Below are positions 24,086 through 32,835 of a stretch of 40,533 bases of DNA, one piece after another. Origin of the DNA: Candidatus Cryptobacteroides intestinipullorum. Lineage in GTDB: Bacteria; Bacteroidota; Bacteroidia; Bacteroidales; UBA932. The notes under the pieces were generated by a model. That model saw only the letters and a program-made list of their open reading frames with translations, ran no database searches and was not told the origin of the DNA. A program made the translations under genes and the position numbers. The stretch is from contig DVIP01000012.1 of NCBI GenBank assembly GCA_018711225.1, positions 1-40,533 of the forward strand. Direction: 5' to 3'. Each line of letters opens with the position of its first letter. The first letter of the stretch is position 1.

Positions 24086-26665
24086 TCAATCCTTGCTTAT
24101 AACATATTCCACAACACTGCCGTTCCGCAGCTCTTCCAGGACCTTGCGCACCGTTTCCGGAGTCACGGCCGCGATTTTCTCTTCATATCCCGTATCGAGA
24201 CTTTTCCCTGTGGCCATCCTTTCGGATATGACCTTCAGCCAGAATTCGGGATTCTGCTGCCGCGACAGGTAGTTGTCCAGCAGGGCCGCCTTATACATGT
24301 CAGTCTCTTCCCTGGAAAGTCCGTTTTCATGGAGATTCTCCAATGCGGACCTCACTGCATAAAGACTGGTAAAATAGTTCACCGGCACTACGGAATACGG
24401 CAGGGAAACAAGGCGCGCAGGCACTATGGAAACGGATATCTTGAACCCTTCACGCGGGAATGACGAGAAAGCGCCCTCCACCCGCACAGTCAAGCCGTAG
24501 CCGGCAAGGGCCCTGACCAGGGCATCCTTTACGGCCATTGTCACAATCTGAGCCGACATGTAGTTCGTGGAATTCAGGACCAGCTTCGAGGACAGGACCA
24601 CATCCATGGAATTGTTCCGTCCTTCCGAAACGTATGTAGACCAGCCCGATACCTGACGGCTGCTTACCCACGGCCTTACCGAAACGGCCTCGCTGACCTC
24701 GAATCCGCCCATGTATTGTTCCAGGACATGTTTCACATCGTATGCCTCCATGTCGCCTACCAGGATCAGGACTCCGTCGTCCGGCCTGGAAAAGAGGTCT
24801 TTGTAGAATTCTTCCGCCCGCTGCGGCAAGTCAGGATAAAGCCCGGCCAGGGACTTGTTCCCGGAATATCTGTAGCCTGGATTCATAATACTGTCTATGA
24901 CTGTCAGGCGGGAGTGGTATTCGCCTCTGGCCGATGACAGGCGCAGCCGTTCGCATCCCATGAAATAGCGTTCCGCATCCTCGTCACCGGAATAAGTGCG
25001 GGAGAGAGACTGCAGTGCTTTCAGAAGCAGGCCAAGCCTGTTGAACGGGGCAGATCCGTAAATCCCGGTAGAGGAAAGTCCGGCAGCGGCCTTCATTTCG
25101 ATGCCTTCGGCGGCAAGCAGGCGCATGAAATCCCGTCCGTTCATACCGCCTATCTTTCCGTTGAACAGCATGTCAGAATAGAAAGCGCCTTCGCCAGGCT
25201 TCATGTCGGAGACATTCCCGTAGCCGGAATTGAGCATCCAGGAATAATGTATGATGCCGTCAGTCGGCATTTTCCTGTATATGGCAGTCATGCCGTTCTG
25301 GAAATGCCAGATATCGGAATCCGATATTCCAGTCCTGCGCGTTTTCCGCACTTTGACAGGAAGCATCGGTCCCGTATCGAGTTTCAGTGTGTCGTCCGGC
25401 CTGAAAACAGGGCGCGGCACGGATCCGGCAGGGGATGCGCATTCCGGAAGAAGCGATGCCACGTATGCATTCAGAAGCCTCATCCCGGTAGAGTCCGGCA
25501 ATCCTGAAGTCATAAAGAAGCCGGCCTCATCCTTCGCCGAGACAATGGCGGAACCGTACACGAACGCATCCGCGCATTTTCTCACATAGCTGCTGTTTTC
25601 CATAGAACGCGCTATGGAACGGGTGTAGAGCGCCCTTGTAGCCACGTTCCTGGCATACTGGTATTCGTCGGGAGCCAGTCCGTTCATGCGGAAGTCCGAC
25701 AGCACGGACAGCAGTATTTCCTTTACTCTGGAAGTATCTTCCGAGGCTACTCCTACTGAAGCCAGATATTTATCCTGCTCGGCGGATTCGGCCGAACTGT
25801 ATCTGACAAAATTTATCTCCGAATACGGAATATCCTCTTCCTGAAGAATATATGCAATGCGCATCCTGGCCGCCGTACGGAATTCGTTCCAGAACTGGGC
25901 GGCAATCAGCGACAAAGCCGTACCGCGGAGATTCCGCGGAATTTCCGGGCCGTAAAATGTGGCTCTTATCACGGACGAACCGGTCAGCGTATCTTCTGCT
26001 GTCTGGAGTTCAAGAGGTCTTTCCGGAGACGGTTCAGATGATGACAACGTGTCGGCAGGAGCGGTTTCCTCCTTTCCGTCCCGTCCGGCAATCATCAGTG
26101 AAAACATTTTCAGTTTCGAGAGAACGGCATCCTTGTCTATGTCACCGGAGACAATCACGGCCTGGTCAGATATTTCCGCCGTGACCGAATCCCTGACAGG
26201 TACGGAAGCAGACCTCAGGGCAATGTCGAAAAGCATCAGCATGGTGGAATCCACCAGTCCCGCCGTCCTTTTCATGAAGACATCGCGGAAATGGTACAGT
26301 ACCGCATCCTTTTCCACCTTGACGTATCCGTCTCTCGGATAAGCCACACCGTTGCCGGCAAGGAATGAAAGCGGAGACCTGTGCATGAAATGAGGAAGTG
26401 AATCAAGGCATGTCCTTGCAAACACTGTCTCGGCATTCCGGTCTTCCGCACTTTCCGGAGAAATTTTCCTGACCAGGGCGAAATCCGCCATCCCCGCCCT
26501 GGATTCATTAGTCACCAGGTAATATGAAAGACCGCAGTCCAGGACACCCGAAGAGACCGACGGATCCGTCTCCAGGGCCGCAGGTGCAGCCTGCATGATG
26601 CCTGAGAAGGGGAAAATCAGGAAAAGCAGAAGAAATATTATTTTTTTTCTCATCTTATTCTGCAT
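24086..26665 (-). CDS. M16 (insulinase/pitrilysin-like) peptidase homologue, zinc motif degenerate
   Basis: The 859-residue protein has a signal peptide (MRKKIIFLLLFLIFPFSGIMQAAP) and two M16-type halves joined around residues 430-470, so it is exported. Where active members carry HXXEH (HFLEH), this one reads LPHFMHRSPLSFL: the Glu and second His are replaced by His and Arg. The second half keeps the family plan (GEGAFYSDMLFNGKIGG, ILVGDMEAYDVKHVLEQYMGG). It therefore looks non-catalytic, like the inactive partner of heteromeric M16 enzymes. The ATG at 26665 was chosen over the TTG at 26686; the ATG at 26653 is also possible. The downstream gene is DUF3109, and the upstream promoter is back-to-back with that of the TPR gene. 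Confidence 0.83.
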   Translation of the reverse strand: MQNKMRKKIIFLLLFLIFPFSGIMQAAPAALETDPSVSSGVLDCGLSYYLVTNESRAGMADFALVRKISPESAEDRNAETVFARTCLDSLPHFMHRSPLSFLAGNGVAYPRDGYVKVEKDAVLYHFRDVFMKRTAGLVDSTMLMLFDIALRSASVPVRDSVTAEISDQAVIVSGDIDKDAVLSKLKMFSLMIAGRDGKEETAPADTLSSSEPSPERPLELQTAEDTLTGSSVIRATFYGPEIPRNLRGTALSLIAAQFWNEFRTAARMRIAYILQEEDIPYSEINFVRYSSAESAEQDKYLASVGVASEDTSRVKEILLSVLSDFRMNGLAPDEYQYARNVATRALYTRSIARSMENSSYVRKCADAFVYGSAIVSAKDEAGFFMTSGLPDSTGMRLLNAYVASLLPECASPAGSVPRPVFRPDDTLKLDTGPMLPVKVRKTRRTGISDSDIWHFQNGMTAIYRKMPTDGIIHYSWMLNSGYGNVSDMKPGEGAFYSDMLFNGKIGGMNGRDFMRLLAAEGIEMKAAAGLSSTGIYGSAPFNRLGLLLKALQSLSRTYSGDEDAERYFMGCERLRLSSARGEYHSRLTVIDSIMNPGYRYSGNKSLAGLYPDLPQRAEEFYKDLFSRPDDGVLILVGDMEAYDVKHVLEQYMGGFEVSEAVSVRPWVSSRQVSGWSTYVSEGRNNSMDVVLSSKLVLNSTNYMSAQIVTMAVKDALVRALAGYGLTVRVEGAFSSFPREGFKISVSIVPARLVSLPYSVVPVNYFTSLYAVRSALENLHENGLSREETDMYKAALLDNYLSRQQNPEFWLKVISERMATGKSLDTGYEEKIAAVTPETVRKVLEELRNGSVVEYVISKD

Positions 26666-26683
26666 ATTTCTCGTTAACAGAGA

Positions 26684-26691
26684 CAAAAGTA
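26684..26691 (-). promoter_or_regulatory. -7 element of the M16-like gene
   Basis: TACTTTTG on the minus strand fits TAnnTTTG. A TTG at 26715-26713 supplies a -33 element that overlaps the opposite promoter. Confidence 0.65.
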
Positions 26692-26705
26692 AAATAAAAT
26701 TTTGC

Positions 26706-26714
26706 TACTTTTGC
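26706..26714 (+). promoter_or_regulatory. -7 element of the TPR protein gene
   Basis: TACTTTTGC fits TAnnTTTG and lies 62 bases before the ATG at 26776. It is a mirror of the minus-strand element 14 bases away. Confidence 0.65.
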
Positions 26715-26775
26715 AATGATGTGCATTTTTAGACGCATCAGACCGCGTTGGAACACGACTAAAAAAATAATCATT

Positions 26776-27714
26776 ATGAAGAAAATCATTCTCATTGCCT
26801 TATCTCTGGCCATTTCCGCAGTGTCTCTTTCAGCACAGGATATGGCGGCAGCCACAGAAACCTACAACAACGGAGCTACAGCCTTGAACATGGGGGACAA
26901 CGAAGGGGCGCTCCAGTATTTCCGCGATGCGCTGACCATGGCAGAAGCATGCGGTGAAGAAGGCGCTGACATAGTGAATAACTGCAAGACATACATTCCT
27001 GCGATAGCACTTTCCATAGCCAAGGAGCAGATCAAGAGCGGGAATTACGACAATGCAGTGGCCAAATTGCAGGAAGCCATCCAGATCGCAAACGATTACC
27101 AGAGCGAAGATGTAGCCATCGAAGCTTCCGACCTGATACCTCAGGTATACCTCCAGAAAGGTAACGACCTTCTCCAGGCCAAGGATTTTGCCGGAGCTGC
27201 AGAAAGCTACAAAAAGTCAGTGGAAATCGACTCTACAAACGGAATGGCTTGCCTCAGGCTCGGACAGGCCCTCTCTTCAGCAGGCGACATCAACGGTGCC
27301 GTGGATGCATACAACATGGCCATGAGGCACGGACAGCAGCAGAATGCGGTAAAACAGCTTTCCAACACCTTCATCAAGCTGGCTGCGTCAGCCCTGAAGA
27401 CCAAGAACTATGACAACGCCGTACAGTACGCACTGAAATCATTCGAGTACAACGAGAACGCCACAGCCATGCAGGTGGCAGGCCAGGCATCACTCCAGCT
27501 CGGAAAGAACAGCGACGCCATAGATTATTTCGAGAAATATGTCGCACTGTCTCCTAATGCAAGAAACGTAAATGACATTTACTACTCCATCGCTGTCCTC
27601 GCACAGCAGGCAGGAGACAATGCCAAAGCTTGCGGCTACTATCAGAAGCTGACTTCACACCCTACATACGGGGCTACCGCAAAGCAGCAGATCACTGCCC
27701 TCAAGTGCAATTAA
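26776..27714 (+). CDS. Exported tetratricopeptide-repeat protein
   Basis: The 312-residue product begins MKKIILIALSLAISAVSLSAQ, a Sec signal peptide cut after SAQ. The mature part is TPR helices throughout: TYNNGATALNMGDNEGALQYFRDAL, GNYDNAVAKLQEAIQIA, AKDFAGAAESYKKSVEID, SAGDINGAVDAYNMAM, TKNYDNAVQYALKSF and GKNSDAIDYFEKYVALSP. It is a periplasmic protein, probably a scaffold for protein contacts; no partner can be named. The ATG at 26776 was chosen at the signal peptide, not the track start at 26716. Its stop overlaps the start of the U32 gene. Confidence 0.87.
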   Translation: MKKIILIALSLAISAVSLSAQDMAAATETYNNGATALNMGDNEGALQYFRDALTMAEACGEEGADIVNNCKTYIPAIALSIAKEQIKSGNYDNAVAKLQEAIQIANDYQSEDVAIEASDLIPQVYLQKGNDLLQAKDFAGAAESYKKSVEIDSTNGMACLRLGQALSSAGDINGAVDAYNMAMRHGQQQNAVKQLSNTFIKLAASALKTKNYDNAVQYALKSFEYNENATAMQVAGQASLQLGKNSDAIDYFEKYVALSPNARNVNDIYYSIAVLAQQAGDNAKACGYYQKLTSHPTYGATAKQQITALKCN

Positions 27715-29597
27715 TGAGGGATCTTGAACTTCTGGCACCTGCCAGGACAGCTGACATCGGCATCGCGGCCATCGACTGCGGTGCCGATGCAGTGTATATA
27801 GCCGGACCGGCATTCGGAGCCAGGCAGGCAGCCGGAAACGAAATCAGCGAAATAGGCAGGCTGTGCCGGTATGCGCACAAATTCGGAGCGAGAATTTTCG
27901 CCACACTGAATACCATCATCTTCGACCATGAACTCGAACAGGCGTACGGAATGATGGAAGAACTGCAGGACGCCGGTGCGGACGCCATAATCATACAGGA
28001 CCTGGCGCTGAGCCCTGCGGGACTGGAACTGGCAGGCAGATGCAGCAATCTCGGAATACCGCTGCATGCCTCTACCCAGTGCGCCATCAGGACTCCGGAA
28101 AAGGCGGCAATGCTGGAAAAACTCGGTTTTTCCAGACTGATTCTCGAACGAGAACTGTCCCTGGAGCAGATAAAGGCCATCAGGAAGGCGACCGGATGCG
28201 AGCTGGAATTTTTCGTACACGGAGCCTTATGCGTCTGCTACAGCGGACAATGCTACATCTCGGAAAACATCTCCGGCAGAAGCGCAAACAGAGGTGCCTG
28301 CATACAAGCCTGCAGGTCTCTCTACAATCTCGTGGACGGCGACGGAAAAAAACTTGTCGCAAACAAGCCTCTCCTTTCCCTGAAAGACTATAATCTGAAA
28401 GAGAGACTGGAAGACCTGGCAGAGGCAGGTATTTCGTCTTTCAAGATAGAAGGACGTCTGAAGAATATATCATACGTCAAAAACATTGTCCGGGACTATT
28501 CACAAGCCCTGGACCGCCTTACGGAGAAATACCCTGACAGATACCGCCGGGCCTCTTTCGGAAAAGTCTCTGGAGGTTTCACACCTGATCCGGGGAAGAC
28601 ATTCAACAGAGGCTATACAAGCCTGTTCCTGGACGGAAGACGCGGACAGTGGGTCAGCCGGGACGCGGCCAAATCCATGGGAGAGCCTGTCGGTACGGTG
28701 AAAAGGCTCTCAGCAGACAAGACATCCTTCAATATATGTCCCGCTGCGCCCGATATCAGATTCGGCAACGGAGACGGATTCTGTTTCATAACGGACCGGA
28801 ATGAAGTCATCGGTTTCCGTGCGGACGTATGCAGCGGGACCGGAATAAAATGCAGGCCCGTGCCGGAACTGGCTGAAGGCACAATGCTGTTCCGCAATAT
28901 CGACACCGCCTTCGAGAAACAGCTTGAAACCGGGACTCCGTCGAGAATGGTAAATGTCACACTCCGCATCACCGTATCGGGAGGTGACAACAGCCCCGTA
29001 CTGGAAGTCTCCGCAACGAGCGAAGACGGAAGGACATGCACCGTCAGGACAGACAGCGGTGCCGGACCTGCCAGAAATACGGAAAAGATGTACGGAACAC
29101 TTGCCGCACAGCTCTCCAAGACCAGCGGCCACTATGCTTTTTCCGTCACACCCTTCCACGCAGACACCCTGCCGTTCCTCCCCGTATCTGCAGTGAACGC
29201 CGTCAGGCGGGAAATAGCAGGCATCCTGGACAGTATGCCGGTATTGTCCAGGCCTCTCAGCCTCAACCATCCCGACAGGAAAATATTCACGGAGAGACCC
29301 ATGAAGGGTTCGGTGCTCACGTATAAGGACAATATCGCGAACCATGCAGCCGCGAAACTGGCCGCCGCCCTCGGTGCGGAAAGCGCGGAACCGGCATACG
29401 AACTGCGGCAGAAGCCGGAAGCGGAACTCATGAGGACCAGATATTGTATCAGATACCAGTACGGGAGATGTCCCGTGCATCACGGACGCACATGGCCCGG
29501 ATCACTTTTTCTGGAAAACAACGGCAGGCTTTTCCCTCTCGGCTTCGACTGCGGGAATTGCGAAATGACGGTCAGTCCCCCTCTACCTCGAAAGTGA
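27714..29597 (+). CDS. U32 family protein (RlhA/TrhP-like)
   Basis: U32 members once called collagenases are now known in several cases to hydroxylate RNA (RlhA on 23S rRNA, TrhP on tRNA) using a prephenate-derived step and an iron-sulfur cluster. The 627-residue protein starts MRDLELLAPARTADIGIAAI and has the family motif FFVHGALCVCYSGQCYISE, then NRGACIQACRSLYNLVD with the Cys cluster. FKIEGRLKNISYVKNIVRDY follows, and the C-terminus adds CRTRYCIRYQYGRCPVHHG-type Cys. RNA modification is the likely role, but the substrate is not shown. The ATG at 27714 overlaps the TPR gene stop. The last 26 bases overlap the convergent lipoprotein gene. Confidence 0.88.
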   Translation: MRDLELLAPARTADIGIAAIDCGADAVYIAGPAFGARQAAGNEISEIGRLCRYAHKFGARIFATLNTIIFDHELEQAYGMMEELQDAGADAIIIQDLALSPAGLELAGRCSNLGIPLHASTQCAIRTPEKAAMLEKLGFSRLILERELSLEQIKAIRKATGCELEFFVHGALCVCYSGQCYISENISGRSANRGACIQACRSLYNLVDGDGKKLVANKPLLSLKDYNLKERLEDLAEAGISSFKIEGRLKNISYVKNIVRDYSQALDRLTEKYPDRYRRASFGKVSGGFTPDPGKTFNRGYTSLFLDGRRGQWVSRDAAKSMGEPVGTVKRLSADKTSFNICPAAPDIRFGNGDGFCFITDRNEVIGFRADVCSGTGIKCRPVPELAEGTMLFRNIDTAFEKQLETGTPSRMVNVTLRITVSGGDNSPVLEVSATSEDGRTCTVRTDSGAGPARNTEKMYGTLAAQLSKTSGHYAFSVTPFHADTLPFLPVSAVNAVRREIAGILDSMPVLSRPLSLNHPDRKIFTERPMKGSVLTYKDNIANHAAAKLAAALGAESAEPAYELRQKPEAELMRTRYCIRYQYGRCPVHHGRTWPGSLFLENNGRLFPLGFDCGNCEMTVSPPLPRK

Positions 29598-30834
29598 CGG
29601 TGACATCTCCGAAATTTTCCGGAATATCACTATGGGCATTGAGATACCGGCTGCTCAAGGATCCGCGCCATACTATATCGTCCCGTGTCCTGAAAGGGAG
29701 GTCTATTTCTATGCCGTAACTTTTGGAGGCTATCCTAACCAGAGCCGTGCATTCCCATGAAGTCTGCTTGCCGCCATCGTCCTCTATAATCATGAAGGCG
29801 CAATTGTCCATCTGGTCAGTCCAGTCCGAAACCAGCACCGCATTGAAAGGCTGGGGCTTTCCCACCTGGCTGCGTTTCACCACTATCATGAAATCCGTTA
29901 TCGAAGGCGAATACAGCTGCAGTTCGGCTTCCGTGCTGGCAGTGAAATTCTCGACGGCGCCGCATTTGACGAAAAATTCCGATGCTCCGGCAAACCATGA
30001 ATCATAATTCCTGTTCATCACGAAATCTTTCAGAATCAGGGTTCTGACATTCTCATGGGAGGTGTCTCCGGACAAGGACCGTCCCGCCAGGTAAGGACCG
30101 ACCGTCACGCTGCCACCTTCCAGCCATTCCGGATACAGCTGTCTGATGACTTCCAGTGACAGATACCCGTCATCGGAATTTCTGTTCACTACCCAGACAG
30201 GCGTTTCTTCCGCCATTTCCTCTGTCACGACAACCGTATCGACGGAAGCCGTCCCGTCCTCCAGACGCTTAACCTTATAACCGATATTGGACGTGGACTC
30301 GTCTTCCGGATCGAATGTTATGACAGGTATGCCGTCCCCGCCCTCCCAGTTTTCTGAAAACGGCCAGTAGACCTGGATGTCTGAAGATGCGAGGGTTTCT
30401 ATATACCTGTCCACATCTTCCTCATCCGAAAATACGGTCTCCCCCACGGCAGCCCTGGTCCGGGCTTTGGACAGAAGGTGGCTGCGTATGAGCTCCGATA
30501 CCGGATTCACGTATTCACGTACAGACCTGGAGGAAAGATGTCCGTCCCCGACACCGGACCCCGGGGCAGAAAACAGGTTCGCCATGGTATATTCCTCGTC
30601 ATATCCGTTTCCGGAAGACGAAGAAACCGCATCATGCACTTCCGACACGTGTTCCTTCTGCAATGGCAGTTCCGCCAGAAGTGCAGCTATTTCCGCCAAT
30701 GACGGGCCCGGAACTTCTTCACCCTCATGAATTTCCTCCCCTGCAAGCGGTATGGGGTCTATGCATCCTGACAATGAAAGGACTACGGAAAACAATGCCG
30801 GAACGACAGTCATAAAAGAAATCCTGAAACACAT
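29572..30834 (-). CDS. Large lipoprotein of unknown function
   Basis: I do not recognise this 420-residue protein. It has a lipoprotein signal (MTVVPALFSVVLSLSGC, Cys at 24) and an acidic linker (EEIHEGEEVPGPS) after the Cys. The rest has few hydrophobic runs and looks mainly beta, with DIQVYWPFSENWEGGDGIPV and TPVWVVNRNSDDGYLSLEVI in the middle and GDVTVTFEVEGD at the end. The start at 30834 is ATG; the ATG at 30813 is also plausible. It stands alone on the minus strand, is convergent with the U32 gene (26-base overlap), and is followed by no partner. Location in the outer membrane or on the surface is inferred from the signal. Confidence 0.75.
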   Translation of the reverse strand: MCFRISFMTVVPALFSVVLSLSGCIDPIPLAGEEIHEGEEVPGPSLAEIAALLAELPLQKEHVSEVHDAVSSSSGNGYDEEYTMANLFSAPGSGVGDGHLSSRSVREYVNPVSELIRSHLLSKARTRAAVGETVFSDEEDVDRYIETLASSDIQVYWPFSENWEGGDGIPVITFDPEDESTSNIGYKVKRLEDGTASVDTVVVTEEMAEETPVWVVNRNSDDGYLSLEVIRQLYPEWLEGGSVTVGPYLAGRSLSGDTSHENVRTLILKDFVMNRNYDSWFAGASEFFVKCGAVENFTASTEAELQLYSPSITDFMIVVKRSQVGKPQPFNAVLVSDWTDQMDNCAFMIIEDDGGKQTSWECTALVRIASKSYGIEIDLPFRTRDDIVWRGSLSSRYLNAHSDIPENFGDVTVTFEVEGD

Positions 30835-30939
30835 ACTATCCTCCTTTTTTCTGCAAAGAGAAGGATAGTTATCCGTTTGTCCAAGAAATACACGTTTAAT
30901 CGGAAAAAAACGCCTGCAGATATCTCCAGGGCAGGAACA

Positions 30940-31818
30940 TCAGCCGATGTCAGGCTTTCTGAAAAAGACAAAGCGGTCCTTTCCGGACAAATCCTGCACT
31001 ACATGCACATTCTCCATCCCGCACCCGGCGAACAGAAGCCGCGTCTCGTCTCCGAAGGCTTCGTTTATCTCCACTGCCCCCATACCTCCAGGAACCAGAC
31101 ATACGGAAGAAATGCCCGCTATGGCACGATAGAATACCAGAGGATCGTCATCCGGAACAAAAAGAGCCATTTCCGGTTCATGTTCAAGCACATTCCTGTG
31201 CATCAGACTTTTTTCCGACTCCCTGACATAAGGAGGATTGCTTACAATCACATCATACGAAGAAACCCCGAGCCGGTCCGCAATCTCTTTCTGCGGAGCG
31301 AGGACATCCAGCCTGATAAAATCCGGAGGATTCCCTTCTATCTCCTGGGATGCAGCGACAGACAGGGCATCTTCCGACAAATCCGCACCCGTAACCGTGG
31401 AATCCGGGATGCAATGAGCCAGTGTCCATGCAATACACCCTGAACCTGTGCACAAATCCAGAATCCGCAGATGGCTCCGGCCGCAGGACAGAAGCCTGTC
31501 TTCAAGCAAACGGCAAAGCAGTTCTGTCTCCGGCCTGGGTATGAGTACGGACGGAGTCACTTTGAACCGCAGTCCGGAAAATTCTGTCTCTCCGATAATA
31601 TATTGCAGCGGTTCTCCCGCGCAAAGCCTTGAAACACAACTTTCCAAACAAATCTGTTTTTCATTTTCCAATTCCAGATCCGGCCCTGTAACGTAAATGT
31701 AATCCGGCAAATCCAGGAAATTCCTGCACAGCAGACGCACCATCGCTCCGGCCTCCTTTTCTCCGTAAACCGGGGAGAGCCTGCTTCTGGCATTCCTTAC
31801 AAATTCCCGGACATTCAT
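30940..31818 (-). CDS. prmC: Release factor glutamine methyltransferase
   Basis: PrmC methylates the Gln of the GGQ motif of release factors RF1 and RF2. The 292-residue protein has the N-terminal helical domain (GEPLQYIIGETEFSGL) and a Rossmann methyltransferase domain with LDLCTGSGCIAWTLA for SAM and the catalytic DVIVSNPPYVRESE. The length is normal. Its start overlaps the ddl stop by one base, so it is the third gene of a PBP1A-ddl-prmC unit. Translational coupling is likely. The SAM it needs ties it only loosely to metK. Confidence 0.95.
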   Translation of the reverse strand: MNVREFVRNARSRLSPVYGEKEAGAMVRLLCRNFLDLPDYIYVTGPDLELENEKQICLESCVSRLCAGEPLQYIIGETEFSGLRFKVTPSVLIPRPETELLCRLLEDRLLSCGRSHLRILDLCTGSGCIAWTLAHCIPDSTVTGADLSEDALSVAASQEIEGNPPDFIRLDVLAPQKEIADRLGVSSYDVIVSNPPYVRESEKSLMHRNVLEHEPEMALFVPDDDPLVFYRAIAGISSVCLVPGGMGAVEINEAFGDETRLLFAGCGMENVHVVQDLSGKDRFVFFRKPDIG

Positions 31819-32834
31819 CAGCTGTTTTCTATGATTTCAGTCAGGAAATCGGTAATGTCCATACCTGCCGTCCTGACCATCTTAGGCACGAGCGAAGCAC
31901 TTGTCATGCCCGGTATAGTATTGACTTCCAGGAAATAGAGATCATCACCGGAAAGGATATAATCCACCCTTACAAGTCCCGAACAGCCGAGCCTGCGGTA
32001 TATTTTCCTGGAGGCCTCCTGAATCCTGGCTGTCAGTTCTCCGGAAATCCGGGCAGGGCAAATCTCTTCACTGAATCCGTTGTATTTGGCGTCATAATCG
32101 AAAAATTCGTGTTCCGTGACTATTTCGATAACCGGCAGCGCCACCAATTCTTTCCCGTTGAAATACACCGCATTCGTCAGTTCCCTGCCGGGAATGAACT
32201 GCTCCGCGATAACCGTCCGACCCTCCGAAAACGCTGTCTTCACCGCACCTTCGAATTCATCCGCCTGCTTTACCTTGACGACACCGAAACTGGAGCCGCC
32301 GTCCGTAGGTTTCACGAAAAGCGGAAGGCCGAGGGCGGATATCACCTTGTCCCCGAGTCCGGGAGTCACTTCGTCCTGCCTTATGAAAACATCGTCGGCG
32401 CACTTCACATAATCCACATTCCGGAGATAGTTCTTGCAGGTGAACTTGTCGAATGTTATTGTGGAGACAAAAGAGCTGCAGCTGCTGAACGGGATTCCCA
32501 ACATCTCAAGATAGCCCTGCATCAGTCCGTTTTCTCCCGGAGTGCCATGCTGCATGATGTAGGCGAAGTCGAATTTCACCTTCTCTCCGTTCAGTGTTAC
32601 CGAAAAATCGGTCTTGTCTATCTCAGGCCGGCAGTTTTCCGGCAATATTGTCCTGACAGAATTTCTTTTCCGGAAGGCCGCAAGAGACCAGCGGCCGAAC
32701 CGGGCGAAAATTTCATAGACATTATATTTTGTCCCGTCTATGCGCGATGCCGTAAACTCTCCGCTGCGGCATGAAATTTCCCATTCGGAAGAGTCGCTTC
32801 CGTAAATGACTGCAATAGTATTGTACTTGCTCAT
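31818..32834 (-). CDS. ddl: D-alanine--D-alanine ligase
   Basis: Ddl joins two D-Ala for peptidoglycan precursors. The 338-residue protein has the ATP-grasp plan: LGIPFSSCSSFVSTITFDKF, FVKPTDGGSSFGVVKV for ATP, FIPGRELTNAVYF, GLVRVDYIL and the metal-binding FLEVNTIPGMTSASLVPKM. I chose the ATG at 32834 (MSKYNTIAVIYG); the 31-residue extension in the track is read from inside the PBP gene. The gene begins one base after the PBP1A stop and its own stop overlaps prmC, so all three are one transcript. The first two both act in wall synthesis. Confidence 0.95.
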   Translation of the reverse strand: MSKYNTIAVIYGSDSSEWEISCRSGEFTASRIDGTKYNVYEIFARFGRWSLAAFRKRNSVRTILPENCRPEIDKTDFSVTLNGEKVKFDFAYIMQHGTPGENGLMQGYLEMLGIPFSSCSSFVSTITFDKFTCKNYLRNVDYVKCADDVFIRQDEVTPGLGDKVISALGLPLFVKPTDGGSSFGVVKVKQADEFEGAVKTAFSEGRTVIAEQFIPGRELTNAVYFNGKELVALPVIEIVTEHEFFDYDAKYNGFSEEICPARISGELTARIQEASRKIYRRLGCSGLVRVDYILSGDDLYFLEVNTIPGMTSASLVPKMVRTAGMDITDFLTEIIENS

Positions 32835-32835
32835 A

